This document shows, in pieces, positions 11,463 to 21,938 of a stretch of DNA of 64,000 bases. The translations under genes and the position numbers were made by a program. Location of the stretch: contig JAKUHH010000303.1 of assembly GCA_022701365.1 (NCBI GenBank), forward strand, positions 406,265 through 470,264. Reading direction: 5' to 3'. The number at the start of each line of letters is the position of its first letter. Positions within the stretch are counted from its first letter, which is position 1. The DNA is from Mycocentrospora acerina (Eukaryota > Ascomycota > Dothideomycetes > Pleosporales). Under the pieces are notes generated by a model. The model was not told the origin of the DNA. It saw only the letters and a list, made by a program, of their open reading frames with translations, and ran no database searches.

Positions 11463-12356
11463 ATGCCTACCTACCTCTCCACCCTCGCCGCCTTCACCTC
11501 CTTCCTGACCGCCTACACCCACACCATCCTCTACCTGCGCACCCTCTACCCCCGCACCTCGTTTGTCCACTCGCGCTTCCACAACACGTCCGTCTACCAG
11601 TCGCGCCACCCCTCCGTCTGCACATGGATCCACGACGCCATTTCCGCCGTGCGCGATGAACTGCTCACCGGAAGCATCGCCCGCATTGGCATTGTCATCT
11701 TCACCTACCCGCCCAGCAACGCCAACGAGAACAAGACCAACACCAACCCCACCCCAACCGGCAGCCCCCAGATCCTTGAGCGCTACATGCTCGACGTCTC
11801 GCGCTTCCCCATTGTCGCCAAATCCGACCGCGCCCGAGACATAGCATGGGAATCCCCCTCGCCGCCTCCCTCCTCACCCACCCCCGCCTCAAACACACAC
11901 ACCGACCCAGACCCCTACACCCACACCGAAACCGACACCGACCACGACACCTTCTCCACAAACCTCAGCGAGCAGTTCCGCGCTGCCCTCATCGCCCTCA
12001 CAACACGCACCTCGCGCCTCGCACCCCTACCCCCACACTGCTCCTTCAACATCAGCATGGAGCTAAAAGACGACGTGGACGCAGACCCGCCAATTGGCCA
12101 TCCCATGCCCTGGGTGCCCGTGCAGCCTAGCCTGCAGAAGACGGGGCGCAGGGGCCAGGACGCAGGAGAAAAAGCCAATGACAAGAACAATGACAAGAGT
12201 GAGGCCGAGGGAGCAGATCTAGGCGGGGTGAGGGTGACGCCGATCCGCAGCGTCAAGGCAGGCGTATTCATATTCGAGACGTGGATTGAAGAGGGGAGAG
12301 CAAAGTTTGCAAACCCAGACAAAGGAGGCCACAGCGACATGGGGAAAAAAGTATGA
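11463..12356 (+). CDS. REV7: REV7 / MAD2L2-like HORMA protein, DNA polymerase zeta subunit
   Basis: HORMA-domain accessory subunit of translesion polymerase zeta (with REV3), acting in the nucleus in mutagenic bypass of DNA damage; animal homologues also act in shieldin. Single exon, 297 residues. The N-terminal HORMA pattern is clear: FLTAYTHTILYLRTLYP (about 14-30), then WIHDAISAVRDELLTG and the strand IARIGIVIFTYPPS, then ERYMLDVSRFPIV. The C-terminal seatbelt-like part contains VRVTPIRSVKAGVFIFETWIEE. It is longer than human MAD2L2 (211 residues) because of low-complexity inserts rich in Pro, Thr, His and Asp (about 145-165) and a Lys/Asp/Asn-rich segment (about 225-255). The REV7 identity rests on the family pattern. 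MAD2 itself and Hop1-type HORMA proteins are less likely because the N-terminus resembles REV7. Confidence 0.88.
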   Translation: MPTYLSTLAAFTSFLTAYTHTILYLRTLYPRTSFVHSRFHNTSVYQSRHPSVCTWIHDAISAVRDELLTGSIARIGIVIFTYPPSNANENKTNTNPTPTGSPQILERYMLDVSRFPIVAKSDRARDIAWESPSPPPSSPTPASNTHTDPDPYTHTETDTDHDTFSTNLSEQFRAALIALTTRTSRLAPLPPHCSFNISMELKDDVDADPPIGHPMPWVPVQPSLQKTGRRGQDAGEKANDKNNDKSEAEGADLGGVRVTPIRSVKAGVFIFETWIEEGRAKFANPDKGGHSDMGKKV

Positions 12357-12698
12357 ATAGATAGATGAATCAGGTGCACTAATGGGAACACCCACCCGTA
12401 TACCTACCGTTCTAATCGGTATCAGAAAGTGGAAGAGCAAAGTCGAAACATGAATAAAATTAAGCAATATGACTGAACAATGCAAATGCAAATACAACGC
12501 TATAGCCGCCCACGTTTACGTTAAGAAAGAACGATTTCAAAAAACAAAACAAACTCCGCACCGTAGACCCCCGAAATATATAGATAGACGCCCTTTTTTT
12601 CCCACCCCCATCTCACTCACCCACTCACCCACTCACCCACACCCACCCGTCAAAAAAAGGAAAGAGCGAAAGGAAGAAAGTGAAAAAATAAATAATTT
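12357..12698. other. Convergent 3' intergenic region, REV7 / RBR ligase
   Basis: 340 bp between the stop codons of two convergent genes. It includes a CCCACTCA-type repeat near 12605-12645 and A-rich stretches. Probably the 3' untranslated regions and poly(A) sites of both genes; no gene seen. Confidence 0.6.
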
Positions 12699-15600
12699 TC
12701 ACCGCCCCTTATCCCTCATCCTCTCCATCATCATGGCCATCCTCCTCCTCTGCTCCACGCTCTCCGCCGCCGCTCTTCTCCTCTGCTCCTGCTGCGCCTC
12801 CAACACCCTCGTCTGTTGCTGCTGTATCTGTGCCTGGTGAATCTGCTGCTGTTGCTGCTGCATCTGTGCCTGGTGCATCTGCTGCAAGTGATTCAGCGCT
12901 CGCCCCTGTGCAAGAGCTGCCTCGTGCTGGTCTTGGAGGATCTGCCTAATCTGCTGGTGGTTGGCACGGTGTTCGCGTATGAGCTCTTCGCGCGCGGCTT
13001 GGATCTGCTCGCGTTGCTCGGGGTAGGGAATGTGGTTGCGGTTGTGGTTGTGGTCGTGGTTGTGATTGTGATTGTGATTGTGATTGTGATTGTGATTATG
13101 ATTGTGATTATGATTATGATTGTGGTCATGGTCATGGTCGTGATGATGATGACAATGGTAGTGGTGATTGTGGAGAGCCGGAGCAGCACGAACCGGATAA
13201 TGGCGTCGTGGTTCAGGGCCATCACCAGCACGGCCAAATCGTCCGGGGAGGATGGCAAGGACTGCGCCGTTGTGGGGAGGGGGCCTGGGAGAAAAAGTTA
13301 GCTTGGTACGGAACGGGATTGAACAAATCTTCGTGTTGTTGATACGCCAGCCATTGTGAACAGTAGTCTACATACTGACTATATTGCTGGGCATCGTGCC
13401 AATACCCATTACATCGTTGTATGGGAGTAGGGGCTGTTACATAGGGATTATAGTAAGGGTGTACGTACGCTGCGGGGTGATGTGCATATTGTATATAATG
13501 CAGAGGACGAGGTGCTGCTGCTACTACTGCTGCAGCTGCGGCATCTCTGTGTGCCAACTGATCACCGATCATGTGGTAAGGAAAGGCATCGGCTGCTGCT
13601 GCGGCTCGGCCCCTGCGCTCATCTTCTGCGCTCTTGACACGATCCGACATCTCCACCATGAGGTCGGCGTCGGAAAGATGTGGATTTTCTGCCTTGACTT
13701 TGGCCATGGCCTCATCAGCCGCTTTCTTGACTTCTTGTTCATGCCTATCTTCCACGTTGTCATGGAGCGGACAGCGACCCTGTGCAATGTCGCCAAAGTG
13801 ATTGTAGTCCTTGACATTCTTGGAACAAACATAGCTGCAATAAAAATTAGACCCTCTCAACAAGTGTATTATCAAGACCCAAGACTTACCATTGCAAGTT
13901 CTTGCAGTGAGAGCACGTCATCTTGTTACAGCCAAATTCCTTCACAAACGGATGCTTGCAGTTGTTGCAGTGTCGGATCAGCGCATCAGACATGGCTTCT
14001 TCAACAACATGTCGTAACGTGAGTTGCCCATCCTTCTTGGCCTCTGCACAGCTGAGCGGGACATGTGTCTCTTTTTGACACAGTCGGCAGCTGATTTTAC
14101 CACACTTTGTGCTCTGGCACCGGAATTCTTTGTCAACCTCCGGCGGCGGACACTCCATCTTAAAGTCACAAAAGGGACATTCCGACAAAAAGTCAAGTCC
14201 TGCAGCTGCTAGATCTTGTTGTTGCTGCATATGCTCCAATCGCTCAAACGTCTTGTCACTCAAGACTTGTTGAAGCTGGCCACGCGTAAATGTGCCTACG
14301 CACTTGTCGGTTGCAAAGCACACTGGCCGACAGTGAGACATGCCCATCTCTGTTTCGACATACTGTTTAGGACAGTCGACACAGAAGAAGTGGGCAACAT
14401 CGCCACTGCAGCTTATCATTCGATTAAGGGGAAAGTCAGAAAAGCAGCACTGGCACTCGCCCATTTTGCCAGTCATCTTTGATTCCTGTAGATTATCCTC
14501 TTCCGCTTGCCTTGCCTCTTCAACCTTGATGCGCTTAGCTGTCTAGTGTTAGTGATGGTTTGTGGTACTTTGCCAATACGGACAACAGGCTCCAGAACTT
14601 GATATTTACGAAAAGAGGGCCCCCGAAAATAAGACCACCCAGGAATAATTTGAGCATCCAGGCAGAAGCTAATATAAAAAAAATAGTCACTCACCAGTCT
14701 CGCGCTCGCTCTTCTTCTTCGCAGCGTACAGCTCCTTTGGAAGTTGGCTCCCACGTTCAATCAGTATCTGCTCGGCGCCACGTTTGCTGCGCGCTTTACC
14801 AATCTTCGCAAATGATGTGTGGATCTTGCGATAATTCCGTAGTTGTTCCTCAATGAGCCCGTAGCTTTTAAACAAAGTTTTTTGTGTGTTCAAAATATTG
14901 GCAATATGCCGAACCGGAACGACGGGAAATTCGTCCTTGAGTAAATCCAGCCTGTAGAAATAAGTGTCAGTCAAAGCTTGAAGAATTAACAGCCAAACGA
15001 GCGGAGTGAATGGGAGTAGTGGTTGGTGGTGCACTAGAAGTTAACGCTAGAAATAGTAACCCTGGCTGCGAGGACCATGGAAGCGCATATTGACGTCGCG
15101 CGGGGTTTTGCTCTAGAAATATTGTGAAAAAATCATCAGCTGCAGCACACAAGGCGCTCCCTTTTTCTACATGAATAGTACTGTGACTTGGTCTGACAAA
15201 TTTGCCACAGGATTGCACAGCTCAAGGCCTTGGTATCTCTTTATTGAAGTCGCTCCGCGTGACCAATATGATACATTCAACTTATTCGAGTGCGAAGCCT
15301 GGGATTTTTACCAAGAAAAATAGTGGAAATGGTACGTACGCATCCTGTTCATACAAGGGTACCTCTGAATCTTGCTCGCCCTTTTCATATTTGCCCAAAT
15401 CGTCGCTAAGCCCTCTCTTCCTCTTTAGATTTTTGCCAACTTCATCTGCTTCTCTTGGGTATGCTCCTGCATCGAGAAGTACAGTGACAATATTTTGGCA
15501 TTGCGTTATGGTTCGCGTGGTATCCGTGCTTGTCCTGCGGATCGAATTCAATGCGTGGTCCACAGCGATATCTGGAAGAACATTCAGGATCATCTCCAAG

Positions 15601-15881
15601 CATGCTGCTTCTGTGACCAGTTCGGCATCGCCACTTATTGTGATTGGATCATCTGAAGGTGGCACGTCAATGTCCGGAATAGCCGTCAAATCGATTATCG
15701 TATGATTGCCGCTGCCGAATTTAGTATTGAAGTGAGTATCGAGGTTCGTGAAGGGGTCATTTGATCCTAAAAACGAGGCCTCTGGAGATGGACTCAATCG
15801 CGCATGTATGATTTCCAGGTCGTCTTCGTCATCGGACAGTTCAATGACCTCGCAGTTCAACTGAAGGTCGAACTGAGCCAT
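12699..15881 (-). CDS. RBR (RING-IBR-RING) E3 ubiquitin ligase, RNF216/TRIAD3-like, with His/Asn tract
   Basis: Five-exon model: 15881-15340, 14951-14695, 14538-13890, 13834-13376 and 13284-12699, 830 residues, all phases consistent. RBR ligases form a ubiquitin thioester on a cysteine of the second RING before passing ubiquitin to substrate. RING1 starts at CQCC (about 295), the IBR at CPFCDFKMEC (about 387), and RING2 at CNNCKHPFVKEFGCNKMTC (about 457), with the likely catalytic Cys about 470 (in EFGCNKM). The exon 3-4 junction rebuilds the RING2 cysteines as KNLQCYVC. An N-terminal CUE-like stretch is near 125-150, and LLKDEFPVVP (about 183) is typical of fungal TRIAD3-like proteins. Past RING2 is a Pro/Tyr/Ala-rich region, then a His-Asn/His-Asp repeat (about 674-715) and a Gln-rich coiled coil to the C-terminus. 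Intron 1 is 388 nt, long for this window, so a missed small exon is possible. Confidence 0.85.
13035..13172 (-). repeat. (CAYRAY)n tract coding for His-Asn/His-Asp repeat
   Basis: On the minus strand, CAC/CAT alternates with AAT, AAC or GAC codons, giving roughly 40 residues of HN, HD and HH dipeptides inside the last exon of the RBR ligase gene. The repeat is in frame with the flanking coding sequence. On the + strand it appears as TGATTG/TGGTTG hexamers. Confidence 0.85.
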
Positions 15882-16988
15882 GACGTGCGTTCTAGACAAA
15901 TGGTAATGAGATATTCCTATATTTAGGGAGATTGACAATCGGCCAGTCCGGGTTTTGTTAGGCTGGTGGATATCGGCAGACGCTTATGACCGAAGTACTG
16001 GCGGAATTATACGAGGCAGACAGATCGGGGGCCAATGTCTCTCAACTACAGCATTCACTTGTAGCTTACGTTGAGCCTACCGGAGATGAATTAAGATTGA
16101 ACCAAGACATGAGTTATTACTGAATAAGTTGGGTGGGGGAGGATAAGAGAGAGAGTGTAGGAGGGAGTGCGTAAATGAAGCCTGTTCGAGATTCACCACA
16201 GCCTGGTTGATACTGCTAGCCTTGGTGGCTTCACGTGTCGCAAGTTGAAGTGCGTACAAAGAAAAGAACGAGAATGATGAATTGAGAAAATCGATGTAGA
16301 TTGCGGTGTTGACTCTGTTCTAGCAAGCGCAGGTCGTAGTGAGATCAAAGTGATGTCGCGATTCGAACGGATGGAACCAAACAAGCATGCGCGCTAGACA
16401 AGAAGACAAGAGACAGCAGCTACGTGCTACAAGATTCGGAACGGGCAATGGCCATGTCCGCGGTGCCGGCCTTCATCGAGCGTGACCAGAGACAAACATG
16501 AAGTCGAAAAGGAACGCAGAGTGCACGTTGCTCAAGGTGGGATCGATGTTTCGCCTAGGCCATCCTTCGCCTTATCGACAGGTAGGCTAACCACTTTGTC
16601 CCAGCCCTATGGCCCTGAGCAGCGACCACCCGAGAGAAATCATATCTATTTGTGGCATCGCCATAAGGATACCCTAGTTGAGAGCTAGAGCGAATGCCTT
16701 TTTTTAGCCTTGCATTCAAACATGTTCCCACATCCTGTTCTCGACATAACTATACACATGAGTGACACCCCGCGCTTTTCGACGGCACACGTCGGGAAGA
16801 GAAAGAAGTGACTTTTGCGGGGACATGCGACAGAGATGCAAAGGATGTGGGGACCACGTATAGGATGACTCCTCCACCAAACGTGGGGCAGCATCTAGAC
16901 GGACACTATAGCAGTTCCACATATTTAACGACCTGTCCCAGATCGACATAATCTAGCCTCCGTTCCTCAGCAAAGCTGCACCGTAACC
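15882..16988. other. Divergent promoter region, RBR ligase / LYC1-like
   Basis: 1.1 kb between divergent starts. I see no gene or structured element. TGACTC at about 16866, ~120 bp before the LYC1-like ATG, is a half match to the Gcn4/CPC1 consensus and is weak evidence on its own. Confidence 0.5.
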
Positions 16989-18220
16989 ATGACCTCAACT
17001 ACCAATCTCCCAAAGGGAAGCTCCCCAACTCTCGCACTCGTTCATCCCACCGAAGCAGAGAAGCTCATCCAATTCAACCTCAATGGCGCTGAATGGAGCG
17101 GCGCCCTCTCTCAGCCCACCTACTTGCGTCGTGAAATCGCCCTCTCACAACAAGCACTCACGCGAGATGGCGGTATGAGTTACTGGATTCTCGTCGACAC
17201 ATCTTTACCGAATAATCCTTTAGATCCATCGTCCGGAACCCGCCTGCCCCTCGCGAGTTGTGAAACGTACCGCAAGAAGGCACTTGTATGGCAGGACGGA
17301 AAAACGCAAGAAGTGGTCACTCATGGCATTGGAAGCGTATTTTGCGCACCACACTTGAGGAAGAGAGGATATGCTCAGAGAATGATGACGGAACTAGGAA
17401 AGGCATTGAAAACGTACCAGACGGGTGAAGAGAAGGAGTGTCTGTTCTCTGTGCTCTACTCCGACATTGGAAAGGTAAAAAAAAGTGTTCTTTTGTAAAC
17501 TCGGAGGTCATTTGTTGACAAACATAGACGTTCTACAATGATCTAGGCTGGGAGCCGTTCAACTCGTCCCACATCTCCATCCCAGCAGGCATTTCTAAGC
17601 ATATAAACGCAAGTAGTCTCCCAGCCGCCCGGCCGTTGTACGCTGAGGACCTGGAAGAGCTATGCAAGATCGATGATACTATCATGAGAAAGAGTCTCGA
17701 GTCACGGCCAAAAGGAAGCAACATTGCAATCGCGCTTCTGACAAACATCGAGACGATTCAGTGGCACCAAGCACGAGAGGAATTTATAGGGGCAGAGATT
17801 TACGGCAAGGTACCAAAAGTCAAAGGAGCTGTAGTTGGTACAGAGAGAGGAAAGCGAATCTGGTGCTATTGGACGCGCACGTGGTACAACTCAAACCCCT
17901 CTGAGGTCAAGGGAAATACGCTCCACTTGCTACGGATAGTCGTTGAAGACGGAGATGCGACAGAATACAGTCACGATGCTGCTATAGCGGCAATCATGGT
18001 GATGGCGCAACAAGAGGCGGAGGAGTGGAATTTGGAGCACATCGAAGCATGGAACCCTGCACCAGCCACTATTTCCGCTGCTCACAGGTTGGAGCCAGGT
18101 GCGCAGGTGGTTGATCGAGATTTTGAGAGTATCGCCAGTCTGCAATGGTACCCGCAGCACCAAGGGCCAATGGCGGACAAGATTGACTGGGTTGGCAACG
18201 ACAAGTATGGATGGTGCTGA
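16989..18220 (+). CDS. LYC1: LYC1-like GNAT acetyltransferase (lysine N-acetyltransferase family)
   Basis: Two exons, 16989-17474 and 17528-18220, joined across a 53-nt intron (AAAG/GTAAAA ... ACATAG/ACG), giving 392 residues, close to yeast Lyc1 (386). The N-terminal half has a GNAT fold: THGIGSVFCAPHLRKRGYAQ, with the acetyl-CoA loop RKRGYAQRMM at about 124-133. The junction restores DIGKTFYNDLGWEPF, typical of the family. The C-terminal half matches the fungal LYC1 extension, with RGKRIWCYWTRTWY, LHLLRIVVED and WNPAP, ending in KIDWVGNDKYGWC. In Yarrowia lipolytica LYC1 encodes the acetyltransferase that starts lysine breakdown; the same substrate here is an inference from family membership. 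The cytosol is likely, as no targeting signal is seen. The downstream neighbour on the same strand is threonine synthase, about 1 kb away, and there is no evidence of co-transcription. Confidence 0.87.
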
Positions 18221-19254
18221 GCGGTTGATGGTCCACGCTTGACAAGGGTGGCTGTTTCCACGATAGGGAAGAGGACGTTCGTGCTTGATAATAGTTGAAC
18301 TGTTAAATGCACTTGCAGATGCAAGCACATGTAAAATTTCTTCCTCGGTCAACCGGCAAGCCAGAAGAGTCAATGAAAAAAAGAAGGCCTGTCAGATTGC
18401 CATCAACGTCCTGCCTTCCAGATCGACCGAAGTACGAAACCGGTTGGCTGAAGATCATCGCCACACTCGCCGAAGCAAGTGCAATAAGGCCTCACTCCGG
18501 GACACCGAGGCTGAAACTCATCAACCAGGTTGGAGAATCTGTAGCTTTTGTAAAGAGCTCAGAAGAGGAAACGTACTATAGCTGTTGTTGGGTTAGTAGA
18601 TGCAGGTGGTGCTGAGCAGGCGGTAATTCTTACAAATGATTCTAAGGCATGTTAGTGAAGTTCTGCAGTTTCTCTGTCATAGTAGGGTACTAACCTATGA
18701 AGTATCGTCAACATGATTTTTCTCGGAGGGGACGGGGGACGGTCGTATTTTATACGCCTTGACCTGGCCTGTGCACACACGGAAAAACGGCGGCCCTGTA
18801 AAATTTTACAGCCGAAGATGGGCCGGCGCCGACCTCTTACCGATGCACCCCGTGACGCCGACACCGCCGACCAAAGCACAACTGCAGGAACAGGCAAGCA
18901 TAACATGGCGGGGCACAGGTTGTGATCGCGGGGCATTATGGTGGTTTGGGTTTGGGTTTGGTAGGGCTTGGAGGACCTCACTGCATTTTGGTGTGTCAAA
19001 TCTGGTGGCGATGGAGTGGTGTATTCTCCAAAATGCCTTGGCCAGTTGCTGGCGCATTTTCGTGTACGAGCTCTATGATTTGGCAGGACCAGAAGTTTTC
19101 CTGAGTCAACTGCGATTTGCGGAGCTACCTTGAACATTGCGTTTCCCCACGGGTCCATCATCACTTTACATCTTGCTTTATTGGCGTACTGTGCAACATC
19201 ACCTCTCTTGAGTTTTTGGTTCACATTGTTTGTAATTGACAGTCGTTATACATC
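18221..19254. other. Intergenic region upstream of threonine synthase
   Basis: About 1 kb with no supportable gene. A 190-codon minus-strand frame (18652-19224) has no recognisable domain and is treated as chance. The region holds the promoter of threonine synthase, including the TGAGTCA site at 19102. Confidence 0.55.
19102..19108 (+). promoter_or_regulatory. Gcn4/CPC1-type site TGAGTCA
   Basis: A perfect palindromic TGASTCA core, 147 bp before the threonine synthase ATG. In fungi this is the binding site of the bZIP activator Gcn4 (CPC1/CpcA), which induces amino-acid biosynthesis genes under starvation. Position and target pathway fit cross-pathway control; binding is inferred. Confidence 0.55.
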
Positions 19255-21013
19255 ATGACATCACATACCGCATCCCAGCGCTACCTGAGTACTCGGGGAG
19301 GATCTTATGATGTAAGAAGAACCCTGCGAATGAAGCCATGCCTTTGCGTTGATTACACATTCTAATACCGCCTAGCTCTCCTTTGAGGAAGTCGTTCTCA
19401 AGGGCCTTGCCTCTGACGGCGGTCTCTTCATCCCCGAAGAAATTCCCACACTTCCCGAGGACTGGGCGTCGAAATGGCAGCACCACTCCTTCGAGGAGCT
19501 CGCATACGAGATCTTCTCACTCTACATCTCCCCATCTGAGATCCCTGCCGCAGACCTGAAGGACATTATCCGCCGCAGCTACGCGACCTTCCGTGCAAAG
19601 GACATCACCCCGACCGTCACAATCGACAAGGAGAAGAATATACATTTGTTGGAGCTGTTCCACGGGCCTACGTTTGCGTTCAAGGATGTCGCACTCCAGT
19701 TCTTGGGCAACCTGTTCGAGTGCTTCCTCGTGCGCAGGAATGAGAACAAGGTGGGTCGTGAGAGGGAACATCTGACGGTTGTTGGCGCGACGAGTGGTGA
19801 TACTGGCTCCGCAGCCATCTATGGACTGCGCGGGAAAAAGGACGTGTCTGTCTTCATCATGCACCCGCATGGTAAAGTCAGCCCTGTTCAGGAGGCGCAG
19901 ATGACAACCGTCATGGACGCCAACGTGCACAACTTGGCTGTGGATGGCACATTCGACGACTGCCAGGTGCGTGAAATGCAGTGCACAACCACATGAATAC
20001 CCAACTGACATACCCAGGACTTTGTCAAAGCTCTCTTCGCCGACCCCGAGATCAACAAGACGCACCAACTTGCTGCCGTAAACTCCATCAACTGGGCGCG
20101 CATTCTCGCCCAGATTACGTACTACTTCCACGCGTACTTTGACCTCATCCGCCAGCCGTCCTTCCTCCCGGCATCTACTGTCCGTTTTGTCGTGCCCACG
20201 GGTAACTTTGGCGATATCCTGGCTGGTTACTTCGCGAAGCGCATGGGATTGCCCGCCGAGAAGCTCGTTATTGCGACAAACGCCAACGATATCCTTCACC
20301 GCTTCTGGGAGTCAGGGAGATACGAGAAGAAGCCCGTACACGGCCAACAGGCCGAGGGTGGTCTGCCAGAGGATGGCGTCAAGGCGCATGAGGGAGGTGT
20401 GAAGGAGACACTCAGCCCAGCAATGGACATTCTCGTCTCCTCAAACTTTGAGCGATTGCTGTGGTTCCTCGCGTACGACGTATACAGCACAACCTCAGAC
20501 GCCGTCTCGCAGCGACGCAGCCAAGCAGGCGACCATGTGCGCGAGTGGCTCAATGACCTCAAGTCAGAGGGCGGTTTCGTCGTGGACTCACAGATCCTCA
20601 GCAAAGCCCAATCGGACTTTGCATCCTACCGCATCGGTGATGATGAGACTATTGAAACCATCAAGGCCATCTTCAATGCGCCTTCATCCAAAAGCTACGT
20701 TCTCGACCCCCACTCCGCCATCGGCATCGCCGCCGCGCTACGCTCTGTCAGCGTCTCGGGCCCCCCATCTACACATCACATCGCGCTCGCCACGGCACAT
20801 CCAGCAAAATTTGCCAACGCGGTGGAACTTGCGCTGCCGGAGCAGAAGGAGTACTTCCAGGAGAAGGTACTTCCCGAGGAGTTCAAGGGGTTAGAGGACA
20901 AGCCAAGGAGGGTCAGCCACGTCAAGAAGGCGGATGGCTGGCAGGGCGTGAGGAAGGTGGTTATTGCAGAGGTGGAGGCAGAACTTCAGGCTGCAGAGAG
21001 TGCGGGGCAGTAA
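19255..21013 (+). CDS. THR4: Threonine synthase
   Basis: PLP enzyme that converts O-phosphohomoserine to threonine, the last step of threonine synthesis. Three exons: 19255-19311, 19376-19966 and 20018-21013, with introns of 64 and 51 nt, giving 547 residues (yeast Thr4 has 514). The small first exon encodes MTSHTASQRYLSTRGGSYD and joins in frame to LSFEEVVLKGLASDGGLF, the standard family N-terminus. The PLP lysine is about K122 in FHGPTFAFKDVALQF. The phosphate-binding and substrate loops are seen as VVGATSGDTGSAAI and VPTGNFGDILAGYFAK. The C-terminal part includes VLDPHSAIGIAAA and ATAHPAKF. The extra length is largely a Gly/Glu-rich insert near RYEKKPVHGQQAEGGLPEDG and a charged C-terminal tail. 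A TGAGTCA element upstream suggests CPC1 control. Convergent with PEX20. Confidence 0.96.
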
Positions 21014-21938
21014 ATGGTGTGGTTTGATCAGAGTGATTTTTCTCATTGTATGAAAGGGTAGATGCTAGTATTTTAGACTCGGTGCTGGAGCATGGAAATC
21101 CATTTTTTGACAGTCTTTGACATTTCAAAAATAAAATAAGAATCAGAACCAACGCGTAAACTGGGTTGCAGAATACAAAGAGGTGTCATACTATCAACTA
21201 TCAGAATGATATTGCCACACTTGCCCGTGGTAGGTATACACCGCCACATCTACACACACACACACACCGTCACACGTCCATGTGGAAACGAAACAAGATT
21301 CCATCAGCAGTTCCACAACTCCCTTGACAATGCATAGCGTGACAGTCCGATGATTGTATTCTGCACGAGAGAACCAGACACAACACAGCACACCACAACA
21401 TGTATAAACACGAATTAAAAAGAAAACGTCCCTCTTTCTAAACTGATAATTTAGTTCTCTCCCAACAGTCCACGTTCTATTGTTACATACAGCTCGAGTT
21501 TTTTATTTCATTTATCCACGACGCTACAAGTAACGCCCTAGATGCAACTCTGGGATTCGACTGATCGACTACGGGGGGTATAACAACATCTGTGTCTCTG
21601 TCTATCTATCTATCCATCCACCCACCCACTCATTCAGATCCTTCCCCGCATGCTGCAGACGAAGCTCGACTAAGAGGCGTCCACTGTAAGAGCTACAAGT
21701 AACCGCATACATGACTAGTTTCTCCCAGAGCAGCAGACTTTGTCCAACCTTTTATTCAAAAAAAACTTCTATTCATCTCGTCTTGGGCCGCTGGGCCCGC
21801 GCGTTTGCGTCACGGGATCTCTCCCGGGCACGGCATGGCGCCAGAGATCTTCGTCTTGCTCGTGTCTTGGTATCCGGTGCGTGTCAGCGGTCATGTGCGC
21901 CGTGGATGTTGTGATTCCTAGTCTGAGCTGAGATTTCA
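21014..21938. other. Convergent intergenic region, THR4 / PEX20
   Basis: About 0.9 kb between the two stop codons. Holds AT-rich 3' flanks, a CA run near 21252-21266, and CTAT/CATC tetranucleotide runs near 21600-21630. No gene seen. Confidence 0.6.

Noticed and set aside
13285..13309. A 25-nt intron (GTACCA...CCCAG) in the RBR gene
   Set aside because: Phase is right but it is too short for a fungal intron; the 91-nt intron with GTATGT donor and the same acceptor fits better.
16340..16400. GTTCGAATC on the minus strand as a possible tRNA B-box
   Set aside because: The flanking bases do not pair to form a T stem, and there is no acceptor stem or terminator.
18652..19224. 190-codon minus-strand frame upstream of threonine synthase
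   Set aside because: No recognisable domain and it covers the THR4 promoter with its Gcn4-type site.
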